DNA of 20,064 bases from Nitrososphaeraceae archaeon. GTDB lineage: Archaea; Thermoproteota; Nitrososphaeria; Nitrososphaerales; Nitrososphaeraceae. Position 1 is the first letter of the stretch; every line of letters starts with the position of its first letter. Shown one piece after another: positions 6,528-14,382 of this stretch. The stretch is from assembly GCA_025937665.1 (NCBI GenBank), contig JAICQW010000010.1, positions 1-20,064 of the forward strand, written 5' to 3'. Under the pieces are notes generated by a model. That model did no database searches. It saw only the letters and a list, made by a program, of their open reading frames with translations, and was not told the origin of the DNA. The position numbers and the translations under genes were made by a program.

Positions 6528-6977
6528 CTATGCCATTTTCTTTTGTTCGCGCTTCATTGCCCAGTACATTGCAGGATATGCTACAGCATAGCCTGCTGGT
6601 AAGATAATTCCTAGTCCCAACCAAAACAGGGATTCAGTCGGTCCTGAATGCATGAAACCAGGTATAATAAATGCCAATCCGTTTTCAATTGTCTCCATTG
6701 CTGCGATGCTAGCAGTATCACCAATAACGGTAACCTTTGCTGCTTGTTTAAGAGACATCGACTTTAGCATTGGTATCATGGTGAATAGATAACCTATAAT
6801 GAAAGCCAATGTCACAGCCACTGCGATTGTTTGGAGCATATCCCATCCAAACACATATCCTAACGCGGCACCTGTACCTTCACCAATATTGCATCCTATC
6901 AGACATCTCAGAGCGTGCTTCGCAGTTGCCCACTTTAGACTCCCCCCGTGTTTAGAATGCGCTGAGTGTTCATCCAT
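6528..6977 (-). CDS. DUF4396 multi-pass membrane protein
   Basis: The 149-residue protein starts with a His-rich cytoplasmic or extracytoplasmic tail (H4, H7, H10). It then carries KHALRCLIGCNIGEGTGAAL with H21, C25, C29 and E33, the characteristic conserved segment of DUF4396. Three to four transmembrane helices follow (about 35-48, 50-68, 97-112, 116-138). The invariant Cys/His residues within the first helix suggest metal or redox chemistry, and adjacency to a copper protein fits a copper-related role, but this is inference; the family has no assigned function that I know. A TATA-like box lies at about 7003-7012. Confidence 0.8.
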   Translation of the reverse strand: MDEHSAHSKHGGSLKWATAKHALRCLIGCNIGEGTGAALGYVFGWDMLQTIAVAVTLAFIIGYLFTMIPMLKSMSLKQAAKVTVIGDTASIAAMETIENGLAFIIPGFMHSGPTESLFWLGLGIILPAGYAVAYPAMYWAMKREQKKMA

Positions 6978-7011
6978 AATTATTACAATTTTTTTGAATT
7001 TAAGGTTATAA

Positions 7012-7266
7012 GTTTTTTATAATTTATTGAGCATAGTTTTTCAACAAGAACACCAATCCCAACTTCCAACGCTGGTGGGCCAAACATATCAACTACGATT
7101 CATGGCCCATCAGTTTTAACTTTTTAATATTTTATTGTTCATAATAAAGTAACGTCAGACATTTTATACCGCCGTTGGGGCCTCAATGAATCACTAGTCC
7201 AAAAGCCCCATGGGTGTTGGTAGTTTAGTCTACACATATAAGTAAAAAGCCAATCCTTGACATTCT
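7012..7266. other. Divergent intergenic region with an 11-bp hairpin
   Basis: CTGGTGGGCCA (7072-7082) pairs with TGGCCCATCAG (7103-7113) with one G-U pair and a 20-nt loop, followed on the plus strand by T-rich sequence (TTTTAACTTTTTAATATTTT). A second, weaker pair is TGGGGC (7176-7181) with GCCCCA (7205-7210). ACATATAAGTA at about 7233-7243 is a likely TATA box for the hydrolase gene. The hairpin is too far from either start to be an obvious leader, so a small non-coding RNA is possible. Confidence 0.45.
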
Positions 7267-8091
7267 ATGGACAAAGCAAAAATTAATGGATACGATCTTG
7301 AATATTCCGTAAAGGGTGCCAAGTCTGAAAATTGGGTAGTTTTTATTCACGGAAGTGTGTTTGAAGATATGTTTGTTCCAGTGATGTCGAATTCCGCCCT
7401 CTCTGATTATTCGATATTACATTATCATAGGAGTGGATATGGAGACAGTGATTACAATAAATCATCGCCCCCTTCAATTAACGAATTATCCTCAGAGTGT
7501 CTCAACTTAATGAAATCTCTGGATATAGAACGTGCCCATATTGTATCTCACTCATACGCCGGTCTTATTGCACTACAAGCAGCAGTGGATGACCCAAAGA
7601 AAGTACATTCTCTTACCCTTATGGAACCTCCACTAGCAGGCTTCGTAACTGACGGAGAGGAGTTTGGAAAGAAATTAGAGAATTCATTCAATCTTTATCA
7701 GCAAGGTAAAAAATTCGAGTCACTAGATTCCTTTCTTAAAGTCGTATTCGAAGGGACTGAAGATTATCGCAAGATTATTGATACTCAATTAGGTGATAAG
7801 GCATTTGATAAGGCGTTATCAATCCTTGACACTCTGTTTCAATTGGAATTTCCGGCCTTACTAAAATGGAGATTCGATACCGACAATGCAAAGTCTATGA
7901 AATTGCCTATATTATCAGTAAGAGGTAGCGACAGTGCTACATTTTTCAAACAGGTCAATTTGCTCTTGCAAACCTGGTTCCCTCATTTAGAAACATTAGA
8001 TGTACCAAATGCTAGCCATATATTACATATGCAAGATCCTGATTTGGTCGCCAAAGGTTTAGAATCTTTTTTTTCTAGGCATCCGATTTGA
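7267..8091 (+). CDS. Alpha/beta-hydrolase fold protein
   Basis: The 274-residue protein has the canonical fold order. The oxyanion-hole strand is VVFIHGS (HG at 28-29), HYHRSGYGDSD is the usual 'RG.G.S' loop, and the nucleophile elbow IVSHSYAG has Ser96. A late strand ends in RGSDSA with D222 as candidate acid, and NASHILHMQDP supplies catalytic His251. It belongs to the soluble esterase/haloperoxidase/dehalogenase-like group (PF00561/PF12697); substrate cannot be told from sequence. No signal peptide is seen, so it is cytoplasmic. ATG 7267 is about 28 nt from a good TATA box. It is monocistronic: the neighbour downstream is convergent. Confidence 0.9.
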   Translation: MDKAKINGYDLEYSVKGAKSENWVVFIHGSVFEDMFVPVMSNSALSDYSILHYHRSGYGDSDYNKSSPPSINELSSECLNLMKSLDIERAHIVSHSYAGLIALQAAVDDPKKVHSLTLMEPPLAGFVTDGEEFGKKLENSFNLYQQGKKFESLDSFLKVVFEGTEDYRKIIDTQLGDKAFDKALSILDTLFQLEFPALLKWRFDTDNAKSMKLPILSVRGSDSATFFKQVNLLLQTWFPHLETLDVPNASHILHMQDPDLVAKGLESFFSRHPI

Positions 8092-8158
8092 CAGGTACAT
8101 TTGGTATAACACTCCTTGACCTGTTACTGACTAGGCTCTTTTGGAATTGAGTAATTAA

Positions 8159-8434
8159 TCACATTAGCTCATAACAATAGTATGCATTAGCGGCTGATGT
8201 TGCAGGACTACCACCCAAAACAACCATTGCCGCACAAACTACTGCTTTTCCAAATATTTCAGCATCGCCGGAAAATGGCAAGACGTCCGTCCCATTACCA
8301 AGATCGCCGACTCTCTTCTTAAGTATGCTGGTCATAAGAGAAACTGGTTGTGAGTCTGAGTTATTGTTGGCAATTTCATCAAGCAGTGAAGAACTAGCAT
8401 CTAGATCTTTGAGAAAATCAGAACTATTCTCCAT
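8159..8434 (-). CDS. Hypothetical protein, about 92 aa
   Basis: From ATG 8434 the product begins MENSSDFLKDLDASSSLLDE, a Ser/Asp-rich helical start. It ends with a hydrophobic small-residue stretch (GKAVVCAAMVVLGGSPATSA) and a NAYYCYELM tail. The C-terminal half may be one membrane or buried helix. An in-frame ATG four codons upstream (8446) is an alternative; ACTTAAT at about 8464-8470 could be the TATA box for either. I do not recognise the family. Confidence 0.5.
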   Translation of the reverse strand: MENSSDFLKDLDASSSLLDEIANNNSDSQPVSLMTSILKKRVGDLGNGTDVLPFSGDAEIFGKAVVCAAMVVLGGSPATSAANAYYCYELM

Positions 8435-8521
8435 GTTAATCCCCATCCGATCAAGGTAAAAAAACTTAATGCAAATCCAAATTGAAAATTCTAAATTATT
8501 AAAAAGTGTCAAATCAATTGG

Positions 8522-8695
8522 TCAATGTCGGGAGAGATTAGGATTTGGGCTATCCGGGCTAGACATCGATTCACCAATTTCTTGCTGCATCCGGTGATTG
8601 ATATAATAATAGGTGCCCATTAGAACGGCGAAAAGAATTCCAATTATTCCGAAAAAGATTATTACTATAAACAATATCTTCTTTTTAATATTCAT
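8522..8695 (-). CDS. Small single-pass membrane protein (57 aa)
   Basis: ATG 8695 to TGA 8522 encodes 57 residues: a basic N-terminus (MNIKKK), a strongly hydrophobic helix ILFIVIIFFGIIGILFAVLM, then YYYINHRMQQEIGESMSS and a Ser/Pro-rich polar tail. This is a textbook type II or III small membrane protein. It lies just upstream, on the same strand, of the 92-residue hypothetical gene. No homologue is recognised. Confidence 0.6.
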   Translation of the reverse strand: MNIKKKILFIVIIFFGIIGILFAVLMGTYYYINHRMQQEIGESMSSPDSPNPNLSRH

Positions 8696-8796
8696 TTGAT
8701 TCTATAAATGCCAACATGATCTTATTATCCATTCTCATGGTCCCTCTCTCTCCAAGGCACTTTCAATATTAAATCCTAATATTTCTAATTCAAAGT

Positions 8797-8946
8797 ATGT
8801 CGATAGAACAAACACTAATGAAAGAAATTCAAGAATCCCAGAGAGCGCTGAACGGGCCGAATGATGACATAATTTATAGACGAGATCGATCGATAAGGAT
8901 TGAAGAAAACTTCTTGTTCTTTGTCTTCTGTTTCTTGTTCTATTAG
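8797..8946 (+). pseudogene. 5' fragment of the 4113 gene family
   Basis: ATG 8797 opens a 49-codon frame beginning MSIEQTLMKEIQESQRALNG and continuing DDIIYRRDRSIRIEE. This aligns residue by residue with MNVNQILEQEIKDSELSLSR...STYKRDLKKRIE at the start of the intact 4113 product. After RIEE the similarity stops and the frame enters a Phe-rich, low-complexity end (NFLFFVFCFLFY), so the copy is truncated. A TATA-like ATATTAAAT at about 8766-8774 is spaced for this ATG, so a short peptide may still be made. Confidence 0.6.
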
Positions 8947-9042
8947 TGCCATGGTAATCACTGCGTGAATGCATCTTAATAGTTGTTATAATTATAAAAT
9001 GGATAGATTGAATATAATTATTGTCATATTATTTATAGTAAA

Positions 9043-9052
9043 AAATATACAA
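9043..9052 (+). promoter_or_regulatory. TATA-like box for the Cys-rich miniprotein
   Basis: AAATATACAA is centred about 27 nt before the TTG at 9075, which points to a leaderless transcript beginning at a TTG start codon. Confidence 0.35.
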
Positions 9053-9074
9053 TAGTTGAAGTGAATTACAATTA

Positions 9075-9269
9075 TTGGCTAAATCGTCAATGTGTATTTG
9101 TAATAATCATGGCGATTGTAAGGGTGTGATAATCGAGGCGGATGTATTGAAGAATTTCTGTTCCTGTAATTGTCATGATAGCAGTTATCAATTAGTCCGA
9201 AATTCCATTGCATCCAACAATATAGAAAAGCACGGTTACTCGGGTACAAATCAAAATTTTGATTACTAA
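9075..9269 (+). CDS. Cys-rich zinc-binding miniprotein
   Basis: From TTG 9075 the product is 64 residues and starts (M)AKSSMCICNNHGDCKG; a second cluster, NFCSCNCHDSS, follows. The C-x-C-x2-H-x2-C and C-x-C-x-C-H arrangement suggests a small zinc knuckle, with a polar, Asn-rich, probably unstructured tail. ATG at codon 6 is an alternative start but would cut very close to the first cysteine, and the TATA spacing favours TTG. A 12-bp inverted repeat begins right after the stop. It resembles in style, not in sequence, the other zinc miniprotein at 3427. Function is unknown. Confidence 0.55.
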   Translation: MAKSSMCICNNHGDCKGVIIEADVLKNFCSCNCHDSSYQLVRNSIASNNIEKHGYSGTNQNFDY

Positions 9270-9309
9270 CAAATGGTTCTAAACCTAACTTAAGTGGTAG
9301 AACCGTTTG
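9270..9309 (+). terminator. 12-bp stem-loop directly after the miniprotein stop
   Basis: CAAATGGTTCTA (9270-9281) pairs with TAGAACCGTTTG (9298-9309) with a single G-U pair and a 16-nt loop. It begins one base after the stop codon. There is no strong U-run after it, so it may act as an mRNA 3' end or stability element instead of a classic terminator. Confidence 0.45.
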
Positions 9310-9422
9310 AGAAATTTAATCAGAGACAAACATCTATCAGAGTATATAGATTAATAAATTATGGGTAGAGACAGGAGAAGCTAACAACCTTCTGATATTT
9401 CTAATTTTGAGAACATTATTTC

Positions 9423-12400
9423 CTATTGCACAGAAATGAGAATTTTTCTACCATCTATTTCAATTTCCTTGTAATCGACGTCCTCTAATTTGTTAGGGCT
9501 CACGATTACTTGTTTTACTCTCACGTAATATGCCAGTTCGCTTTTCAAATTTTCGAGGGATAATAGATCGTCTGAACCTAGACCCGAAATATATGCGGAG
9601 GATAGTATATCTGTAGGAACAAACCCCCTTTCCTTTCTCAATTGTTGTATATTTCTCGCTATATCTTTCATGAGACCTATTGATATCAACTCAGTACTTC
9701 TAGTAGTATCAATAAATACAGCTATATTCTCCTGTTCAGATTCCATCATTATGTATGGTGTTTTTCCTGCATATGAAAATTCCACGTCATCTGTTGACAA
9801 TGTCGTTTCACCAGTCAAGTATTTAAGATCGAAATTCCCTTTAGAAATAAACTGGTTAAATAAATCATTAAAGTCAACTTGATCAAATGATTGTAATGCA
9901 TTTTTTAAATCGTTCTTCAATCGGGGAGCTATCTTATTTACTCTGAGCTTTGCGTTCAGGGTAACAAGATTCTCCTTATTCAGAAAATTAACCCTTTCCA
10001 AGTAATTACTAAAATTTACTATTTTGACATCTATAGACATTGAATTGAGTTGCTTTTTTAATATCTCTGATAATTCAGCTGATCCAGAAAGATTTCTATC
10101 TTGAGTGCAAATGATAGCTCTATTTATGGGCCATCTCCTCTTAAATTTTGCCTTCATTCTAGCTGCATTCACCAGTGAGACGATTTGCTTTGATTTGTCT
10201 ATTGTATTTTCAACTTCAGTATTCACCAATTCAGGATTAAATTTAGGCCATGACTCAAGAAGTATTTCTTCCTTATGTTTGAAACATAACAGGTACAAAT
10301 AATTCGTTATGAAAGGACTATAAGAATGAAGGAGTATGTCAATAATGTACAGCGCATACCCAAGTACTGCATATATCACATTCCTTCTCTCTAATGTTTC
10401 CATACTGTCATCCCATAAATCATCCCTACTCATAGGAACATAAGTTTGGCTCAGACTATTAATTATGAATTCTTCCAAATCCTTTGCTCCTTCATTAAAC
10501 CTACATGAGTCCAGTGATAACGTTACTTTATTAATTAACGATTGTAATTTTGATAGAATCCAAACTTCGATCATGGTAAAGCATTTACTTTTTACGACAG
10601 AATCTAGGTCAATATTTTTGGTGTCAAATCTATCATATGTACTATTTTGAATCAAGTATACATGTAGGTAATACAGAGTACTAAGTACCTGATATGGGCG
10701 GGAACCCATTTCGGTAAGACTAAAGCTTAAAGATTCAATGGGCGATGACTTCCACATGAAATAAAATCTGATAGCATCAACTGAATTTTCAGTTAATAGG
10801 TTACTAGCGTCCAATACATTACCCAAACTCTTACTCATTTTATTTCCCTTCTCGTCCAATATATGTCCCTGAAACAGAAACGATTCAAACGGGGATTGTC
10901 CCTTGTTTTGCATTATCACATTTTCCATCAGCAGAGTGTATGCCCATCCCCGGGTCTGATCTATTCCTTCGGTGAGAAATTCAGCGGGTATCAGACTTAT
11001 GTACTCATCATCCGAGAATCCCGCATAAGGCGAAGCACCACTGTTGTGCCATGTGTCCAGAACGAAGGGTTCCCGAATCATAGCAATGTTACATCTTGGA
11101 CAATTAATCTCGACGTTATCAATCCAGGGTCGATGCAGTTCAAAATGGTCGCCGTCGGGCAACTTTGAAGCTCTCTTGATAATTTCATTTCGGGAAAAGA
11201 GAGGTTCTTTCACTCCACATTTAGTGCAATTCCATATTGGAAGAGGAGTTCCCCATACTCTTTCTCGAGATATGCACCAGGGTACCTGTTCCTTAATTAT
11301 CTCTACAAACCGGTTCTTTGGAGATTCAAAAAAGAAGTTCACATTTGAGACAGCGTTCATAGGTTTATTTTCGAGTTTTTCAATCATGTAGAAATATTCA
11401 CGCCTTGCAAGCCAGACAACCTTGTGACCTGAACGCCAACAGGTTGGATACTGATGCTTAATTCGTCCCAACTTTAGGAATGCTCCTGCTTCCTTCATTT
11501 TCTCAACAACCGAAGTATCAGCGTCACGTACAAATTTTCCGCTGAAAATACCGGCCTTGTCTGTAAATTCCACTTTATCATTGATAGGTACAAAAATCGG
11601 AACATTTCTCTTGACAGCTATGTCGAAATCTTCCTGACCGTTTGCTGGTGACAGATGAACTATCCCGCTACCGGTACTAGCATCAACATAATTTTCAGAC
11701 ACTACAAAATGTATCTTATTGTCATCACTAAGTTCTTTAAGTCCTGGTATCATTGCTAATAGCGGATGGATGTACTTTTTTCCATCCAACTCTACACCCT
11801 TAATGGTCCTTTCAACAGTAAAATCTTGTATCCCGAGTTCGGTCATTAAATCATTTAATCTGTCATATCCGACGATCCATTTTTCGTTTTTAATTGAGAT
11901 ATATGCGTAATCCGCTTCAGGATTAACGCCGATTAATTCATCAGTTACTAGCGTAAAAGGCATAGTAGTCCATACCACTAGAAAAGTGTCTTCTTCCCTT
12001 AACCTCATTTTGTAATAAAAAGATGGATCCTCAAGAATCTTATAGCCCTGATTAACCTCTGCGTTGCTCAAAGATGTTTGACAGGAAGGACAGTACGCAA
12101 CTACTCTAAACCATTCTCTAAGAATTCCCAATTCCCAAGATTTCTTAAGTACCTTCCATTCCCTTTCGATATAATTGTCCTTAAAAGTCCAATATGCTTT
12201 TTCGTAGTCAAAAGACATCCCAAGCAGAGAATCTACTTTGATCCATTTTTCCGAATTTGTTTTGATCAGATCTTTGCATGCTTCTACTATCTTTGTGATC
12301 CCAACCTTCTTGATATTTTCAGCCTTACTTCCAGTTAATCCTAAATTTTTTTCTGCCTGTAGTTCCACGGGCAGGCCCTGGGTATCCCATCCTGCTCGGA

Positions 12401-12638
12401 AAGTAACTTTATATTTTTGCAAGGTTTTGTATCTGAACCAAAGATCTTTGATAATACGTCCTCTTAGATGACCTACATGTGGCTCCCCATTTAATGTTGG
12501 AGGACCTTCAACAAAGCCGAGTGTTTTTTCATATGCCGAAAGCTCTTTTTCAAGTAATGATTTCTTATCAATTTTATCTAGATATGATTTAATTTGAAAT
12601 TCAATTTCCTTTGGGTCATACTTTGCTTCTAATTTCAT
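9423..12638 (-). CDS. ileS: Isoleucyl-tRNA synthetase
   Basis: This class Ia synthetase of 1071 residues (from ATG 12638) charges tRNA-Ile, whose gene lies 6.5 kb away. The HIGH motif appears as HVGH (residues 54-57) within GPPTLNGEPHVGH, and KMSKS is at 600-604. The CP1 editing domain is present (WTTMPFTL; GSGIVHLSPANGQEDF), followed by SRERVWGTPLPIWNC with zinc-type cysteines, DTWHNSGASPYAG and EFLTEGIDQTRGWAYTLL, all typical of IleRS. The anticodon-binding and C-terminal extension domains make up the last 400 residues. The frame continues to a TTG at 12686, but ATG 12638 has TTATAAAAG about 30 nt upstream and gives the normal N-terminus. Confidence 0.96.
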   Translation of the reverse strand: MKLEAKYDPKEIEFQIKSYLDKIDKKSLLEKELSAYEKTLGFVEGPPTLNGEPHVGHLRGRIIKDLWFRYKTLQKYKVTFRAGWDTQGLPVELQAEKNLGLTGSKAENIKKVGITKIVEACKDLIKTNSEKWIKVDSLLGMSFDYEKAYWTFKDNYIEREWKVLKKSWELGILREWFRVVAYCPSCQTSLSNAEVNQGYKILEDPSFYYKMRLREEDTFLVVWTTMPFTLVTDELIGVNPEADYAYISIKNEKWIVGYDRLNDLMTELGIQDFTVERTIKGVELDGKKYIHPLLAMIPGLKELSDDNKIHFVVSENYVDASTGSGIVHLSPANGQEDFDIAVKRNVPIFVPINDKVEFTDKAGIFSGKFVRDADTSVVEKMKEAGAFLKLGRIKHQYPTCWRSGHKVVWLARREYFYMIEKLENKPMNAVSNVNFFFESPKNRFVEIIKEQVPWCISRERVWGTPLPIWNCTKCGVKEPLFSRNEIIKRASKLPDGDHFELHRPWIDNVEINCPRCNIAMIREPFVLDTWHNSGASPYAGFSDDEYISLIPAEFLTEGIDQTRGWAYTLLMENVIMQNKGQSPFESFLFQGHILDEKGNKMSKSLGNVLDASNLLTENSVDAIRFYFMWKSSPIESLSFSLTEMGSRPYQVLSTLYYLHVYLIQNSTYDRFDTKNIDLDSVVKSKCFTMIEVWILSKLQSLINKVTLSLDSCRFNEGAKDLEEFIINSLSQTYVPMSRDDLWDDSMETLERRNVIYAVLGYALYIIDILLHSYSPFITNYLYLLCFKHKEEILLESWPKFNPELVNTEVENTIDKSKQIVSLVNAARMKAKFKRRWPINRAIICTQDRNLSGSAELSEILKKQLNSMSIDVKIVNFSNYLERVNFLNKENLVTLNAKLRVNKIAPRLKNDLKNALQSFDQVDFNDLFNQFISKGNFDLKYLTGETTLSTDDVEFSYAGKTPYIMMESEQENIAVFIDTTRSTELISIGLMKDIARNIQQLRKERGFVPTDILSSAYISGLGSDDLLSLENLKSELAYYVRVKQVIVSPNKLEDVDYKEIEIDGRKILISVQ

Positions 12639-12665
12639 TAATGCGAACCTCAGTTCTATTTTCTC

Positions 12666-12674
12666 TTTTATAAT
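12666..12674 (-). promoter_or_regulatory. TATA box of ileS
   Basis: On the coding strand the bases read about AATTATAAAAG, centred 31 nt before ATG 12638, giving a leader of about 5 nt. Its presence is the main argument against the upstream TTG start. Confidence 0.45.
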
Positions 12675-12767
12675 TTTAGAGCTCAAATAATTTAATACTA
12701 CAATTTTTAGTTAGAATTTCGAGGTTATAATATTTAGATCAGGTTCAATTTCTCAGTTTGTCGCCGG

Positions 12768-12836
12768 TTAGTCACTAATAAAATCACCTGGATTTGAACT
12801 TACCAAATACTGGTATTCAGCAACCATTTCAAACAT
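12768..12836 (-). CDS. Possible 22-residue peptide upstream of ileS
   Basis: ATG 12836 to TAA 12768 encodes MFEMVAEYQYLVSSNPGDFI plus two residues. The sequence looks protein-like (acidic and amphipathic) and sits in the otherwise empty 240-base gap between the SPFH gene and ileS. It is short enough to be chance; I see no clear start signal. Confidence 0.2.
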   Translation of the reverse strand: MFEMVAEYQYLVSSNPGDFISD

Positions 12837-12925
12837 AGTTTTTTTGTCATTGCCCTTGCAATAGATAAATATTCAATTAATTCTTGTTCAAATATGAGGA
12901 TATTGTGTCATGACAAAACTGCATT

Positions 12926-13798
12926 TCAAGACTTTGTAAGGTTTTGTGCGCCTGCGGTGGGTAGCTGGAAGAATGGGAATCCATTGCTACCGAGTGCGTA
13001 TGGCATTTGTCCGTTCCATTTTGTGATAGCCTGCCATTGAAGATATTCTGGACTTTCTCTTAATTGTTCAGTAATAATCTGTATGGCCTGAGATTCACCA
13101 CTCGCTCTAGCAGCATTTGCTCTTGCTTGTCCTTCAGCCTGAGCAACGGTTTGATTTGCAACAACTTCAATAGACCTCAAATTATTTTGTTCAGTAAGAA
13201 ACTTTTGAAAGGCGACTACTTTCTGTTCTATTTGGTCTGAAAACGATGAAGAGAATTGGAAGTCTGTTATGAATACATTCTGAACAACTAGGTTGTTAGC
13301 AGAAAGTGTTGTTCGGATAGTTTGAGCTATCGCATCCTTCGCGGTTTCTCTCTGTGTTATTAATTCCTCGGCGTTGAATTTCGCTACACTAGCCTTGACC
13401 GATTCTTGTATAGTAGGAGATATGACACGGTCCTGATAATTTGCGCCTAAAAGCTGATATATCTTGTTGGTTTGCTGAGGATCTATTCTATAGTTTAGTG
13501 CTATAGTTGTACGAACTTCCTGTAAATCCTTTGATGCCGCTGAAGAATCTGCTTGGAACTTTTGCGTTCGTACCTCCATTTGGACTACTTGTTCTGCAAA
13601 TGGAGTGATAAAATGAAGGCCCTCTCCAAGAACACGGTCTTGGACTGCTCCAAGATGAAGAACTACGCCTCTATAGCCCGCTTGAACCGTTGTGACCGCT
13701 TGTGATGTAATAACAATAATAATAATCGCAATAATTACGGCGAAAGCAATCTTGACTTTGTTAACTGTTGGAAATCGGGGCATGCGATTGTAAGACAT
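12926..13798 (-). CDS. SPFH/Band 7 (prohibitin-like) membrane protein
   Basis: The 290-residue protein has a short basic N-terminus, a single transmembrane helix (about 17-33, VKIAFAVIIAIIIIVITS), an SPFH domain (about 36-205, with GYRGVVLHLG, GLHFITPF and RTTIALNYRID), then a coiled coil rich in Ala/Glu (VVANQTVAQAEGQARANAAR) and a short C-terminal domain. This order matches prohibitin/HflK-type proteins, which form large ring or cage scaffolds at the membrane and modulate proteases. TTATACTA at about 13823-13831 lies 29 nt upstream of ATG 13798. The gene stands alone; no partner protease lies next to it. Confidence 0.9.
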   Translation of the reverse strand: MSYNRMPRFPTVNKVKIAFAVIIAIIIIVITSQAVTTVQAGYRGVVLHLGAVQDRVLGEGLHFITPFAEQVVQMEVRTQKFQADSSAASKDLQEVRTTIALNYRIDPQQTNKIYQLLGANYQDRVISPTIQESVKASVAKFNAEELITQRETAKDAIAQTIRTTLSANNLVVQNVFITDFQFSSSFSDQIEQKVVAFQKFLTEQNNLRSIEVVANQTVAQAEGQARANAARASGESQAIQIITEQLRESPEYLQWQAITKWNGQMPYALGSNGFPFFQLPTAGAQNLTKS

Positions 13799-13885
13799 GA
13801 ATGAATTTAGTAGGTTAAGTGTAGTATAATATTGTTCTTACCGAGTTTCAGAACAACTTAGCTCGTATTTTTCCCATGCTTATTA

Positions 13886-14157
13886 TTATTTTCTCTTTTT
13901 CTGCCGCATCTCACTGCTCTTATTATTCGATAGGTGAGTTCCATCTTGTAACGCTTTATTCTTTTTTTCGTCGAATTGTTTCATGGCGTCAGCAATATTC
14001 GGCTCTGCTGTTGAATTATTTGGTTAAAGATTTCAACTTGCTGTCGTATCGCATTACTAATCATTCGAGGATTGTTTTGACTGAATTCTTTAATCGCATC
14101 ATTTAACATATGGGATTGATTTCTGAACGCTTCATTGAATATTCTATTTCTGCTCAT
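13886..14157 (-). pseudogene. Small charged hypothetical protein interrupted by a frameshift
   Basis: ATG 14157 opens a frame MSRNRIFNEAFRNQSHMLND continuing through NPRMISNAIRQQVEIFNQ; it then stops at 13981 after unrelated residues. In the next frame a second good stretch appears (NNSTAEPNIADAMKQFDEKK, then NKALQDGTHLSNN) and ends in a basic tail at TAA 13886. Restoring one A in the AAA run at about 14019-14021 joins them into a 90-residue helical protein reading VEIFNQ-NNSTAEP. No start codon precedes the second part except an internal ATG. Either the gene is a recent pseudogene, it uses frameshifting, or the base was missed. Function is unknown. Confidence 0.55.
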
Positions 14158-14352
14158 CCATCATTTTCTTCCAGGTGTCAAACGACAAGGAAATATTTTG
14201 ATACCAACTATTACATAAAGTTTAACAAGAAGATTGCAAGGTGTTCTTACTCTTTCATAATTTTATCAAATATCTGTCCAAATTTGCTCTTTTTTGAAAA
14301 TCAGTAGTTATTCTAAATGGTAAATCCAATTAACCCATCCATAACCTTTTCG

Positions 14353-14362
14353 AATATAAATA
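14353..14362 (+). promoter_or_regulatory. TATA box of ppa
   Basis: AATATAAATA is centred about 26 nt before the ppa ATG at 14383, the strongest TATA match in the window. Confidence 0.6.
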
Positions 14363-14382
14363 GCAGTCAATAAGTAAAAGGC

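Noticed and set aside
8091..8124. 6-bp inverted repeat ACAGGT/ACCTGT after the hydrolase gene as a terminator
   Set aside because: The stem is short and no T-run follows.
8735..8974. 79-codon minus-strand frame with an Arg-rich start
   Set aside because: It is antisense to the 5' fragment of the 4113 family, which has clear homology within the window; its composition (NRTRNRRQRTR) looks like a non-coding frame.
2446..9309. Integrated mobile element or prophage covering the accessory stretch
   Set aside because: No integrase, transposase, attachment repeat or phage structural gene is visible; the only tRNA gene lies far away at 19141.
13876..14307. Two plus-strand frames of 76 and 65 codons
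   Set aside because: The first lies over the frameshifted minus-strand gene, which has much better protein character; the second is rich in Ser/Tyr/Ile/Phe without a promoter or recognisable feature.
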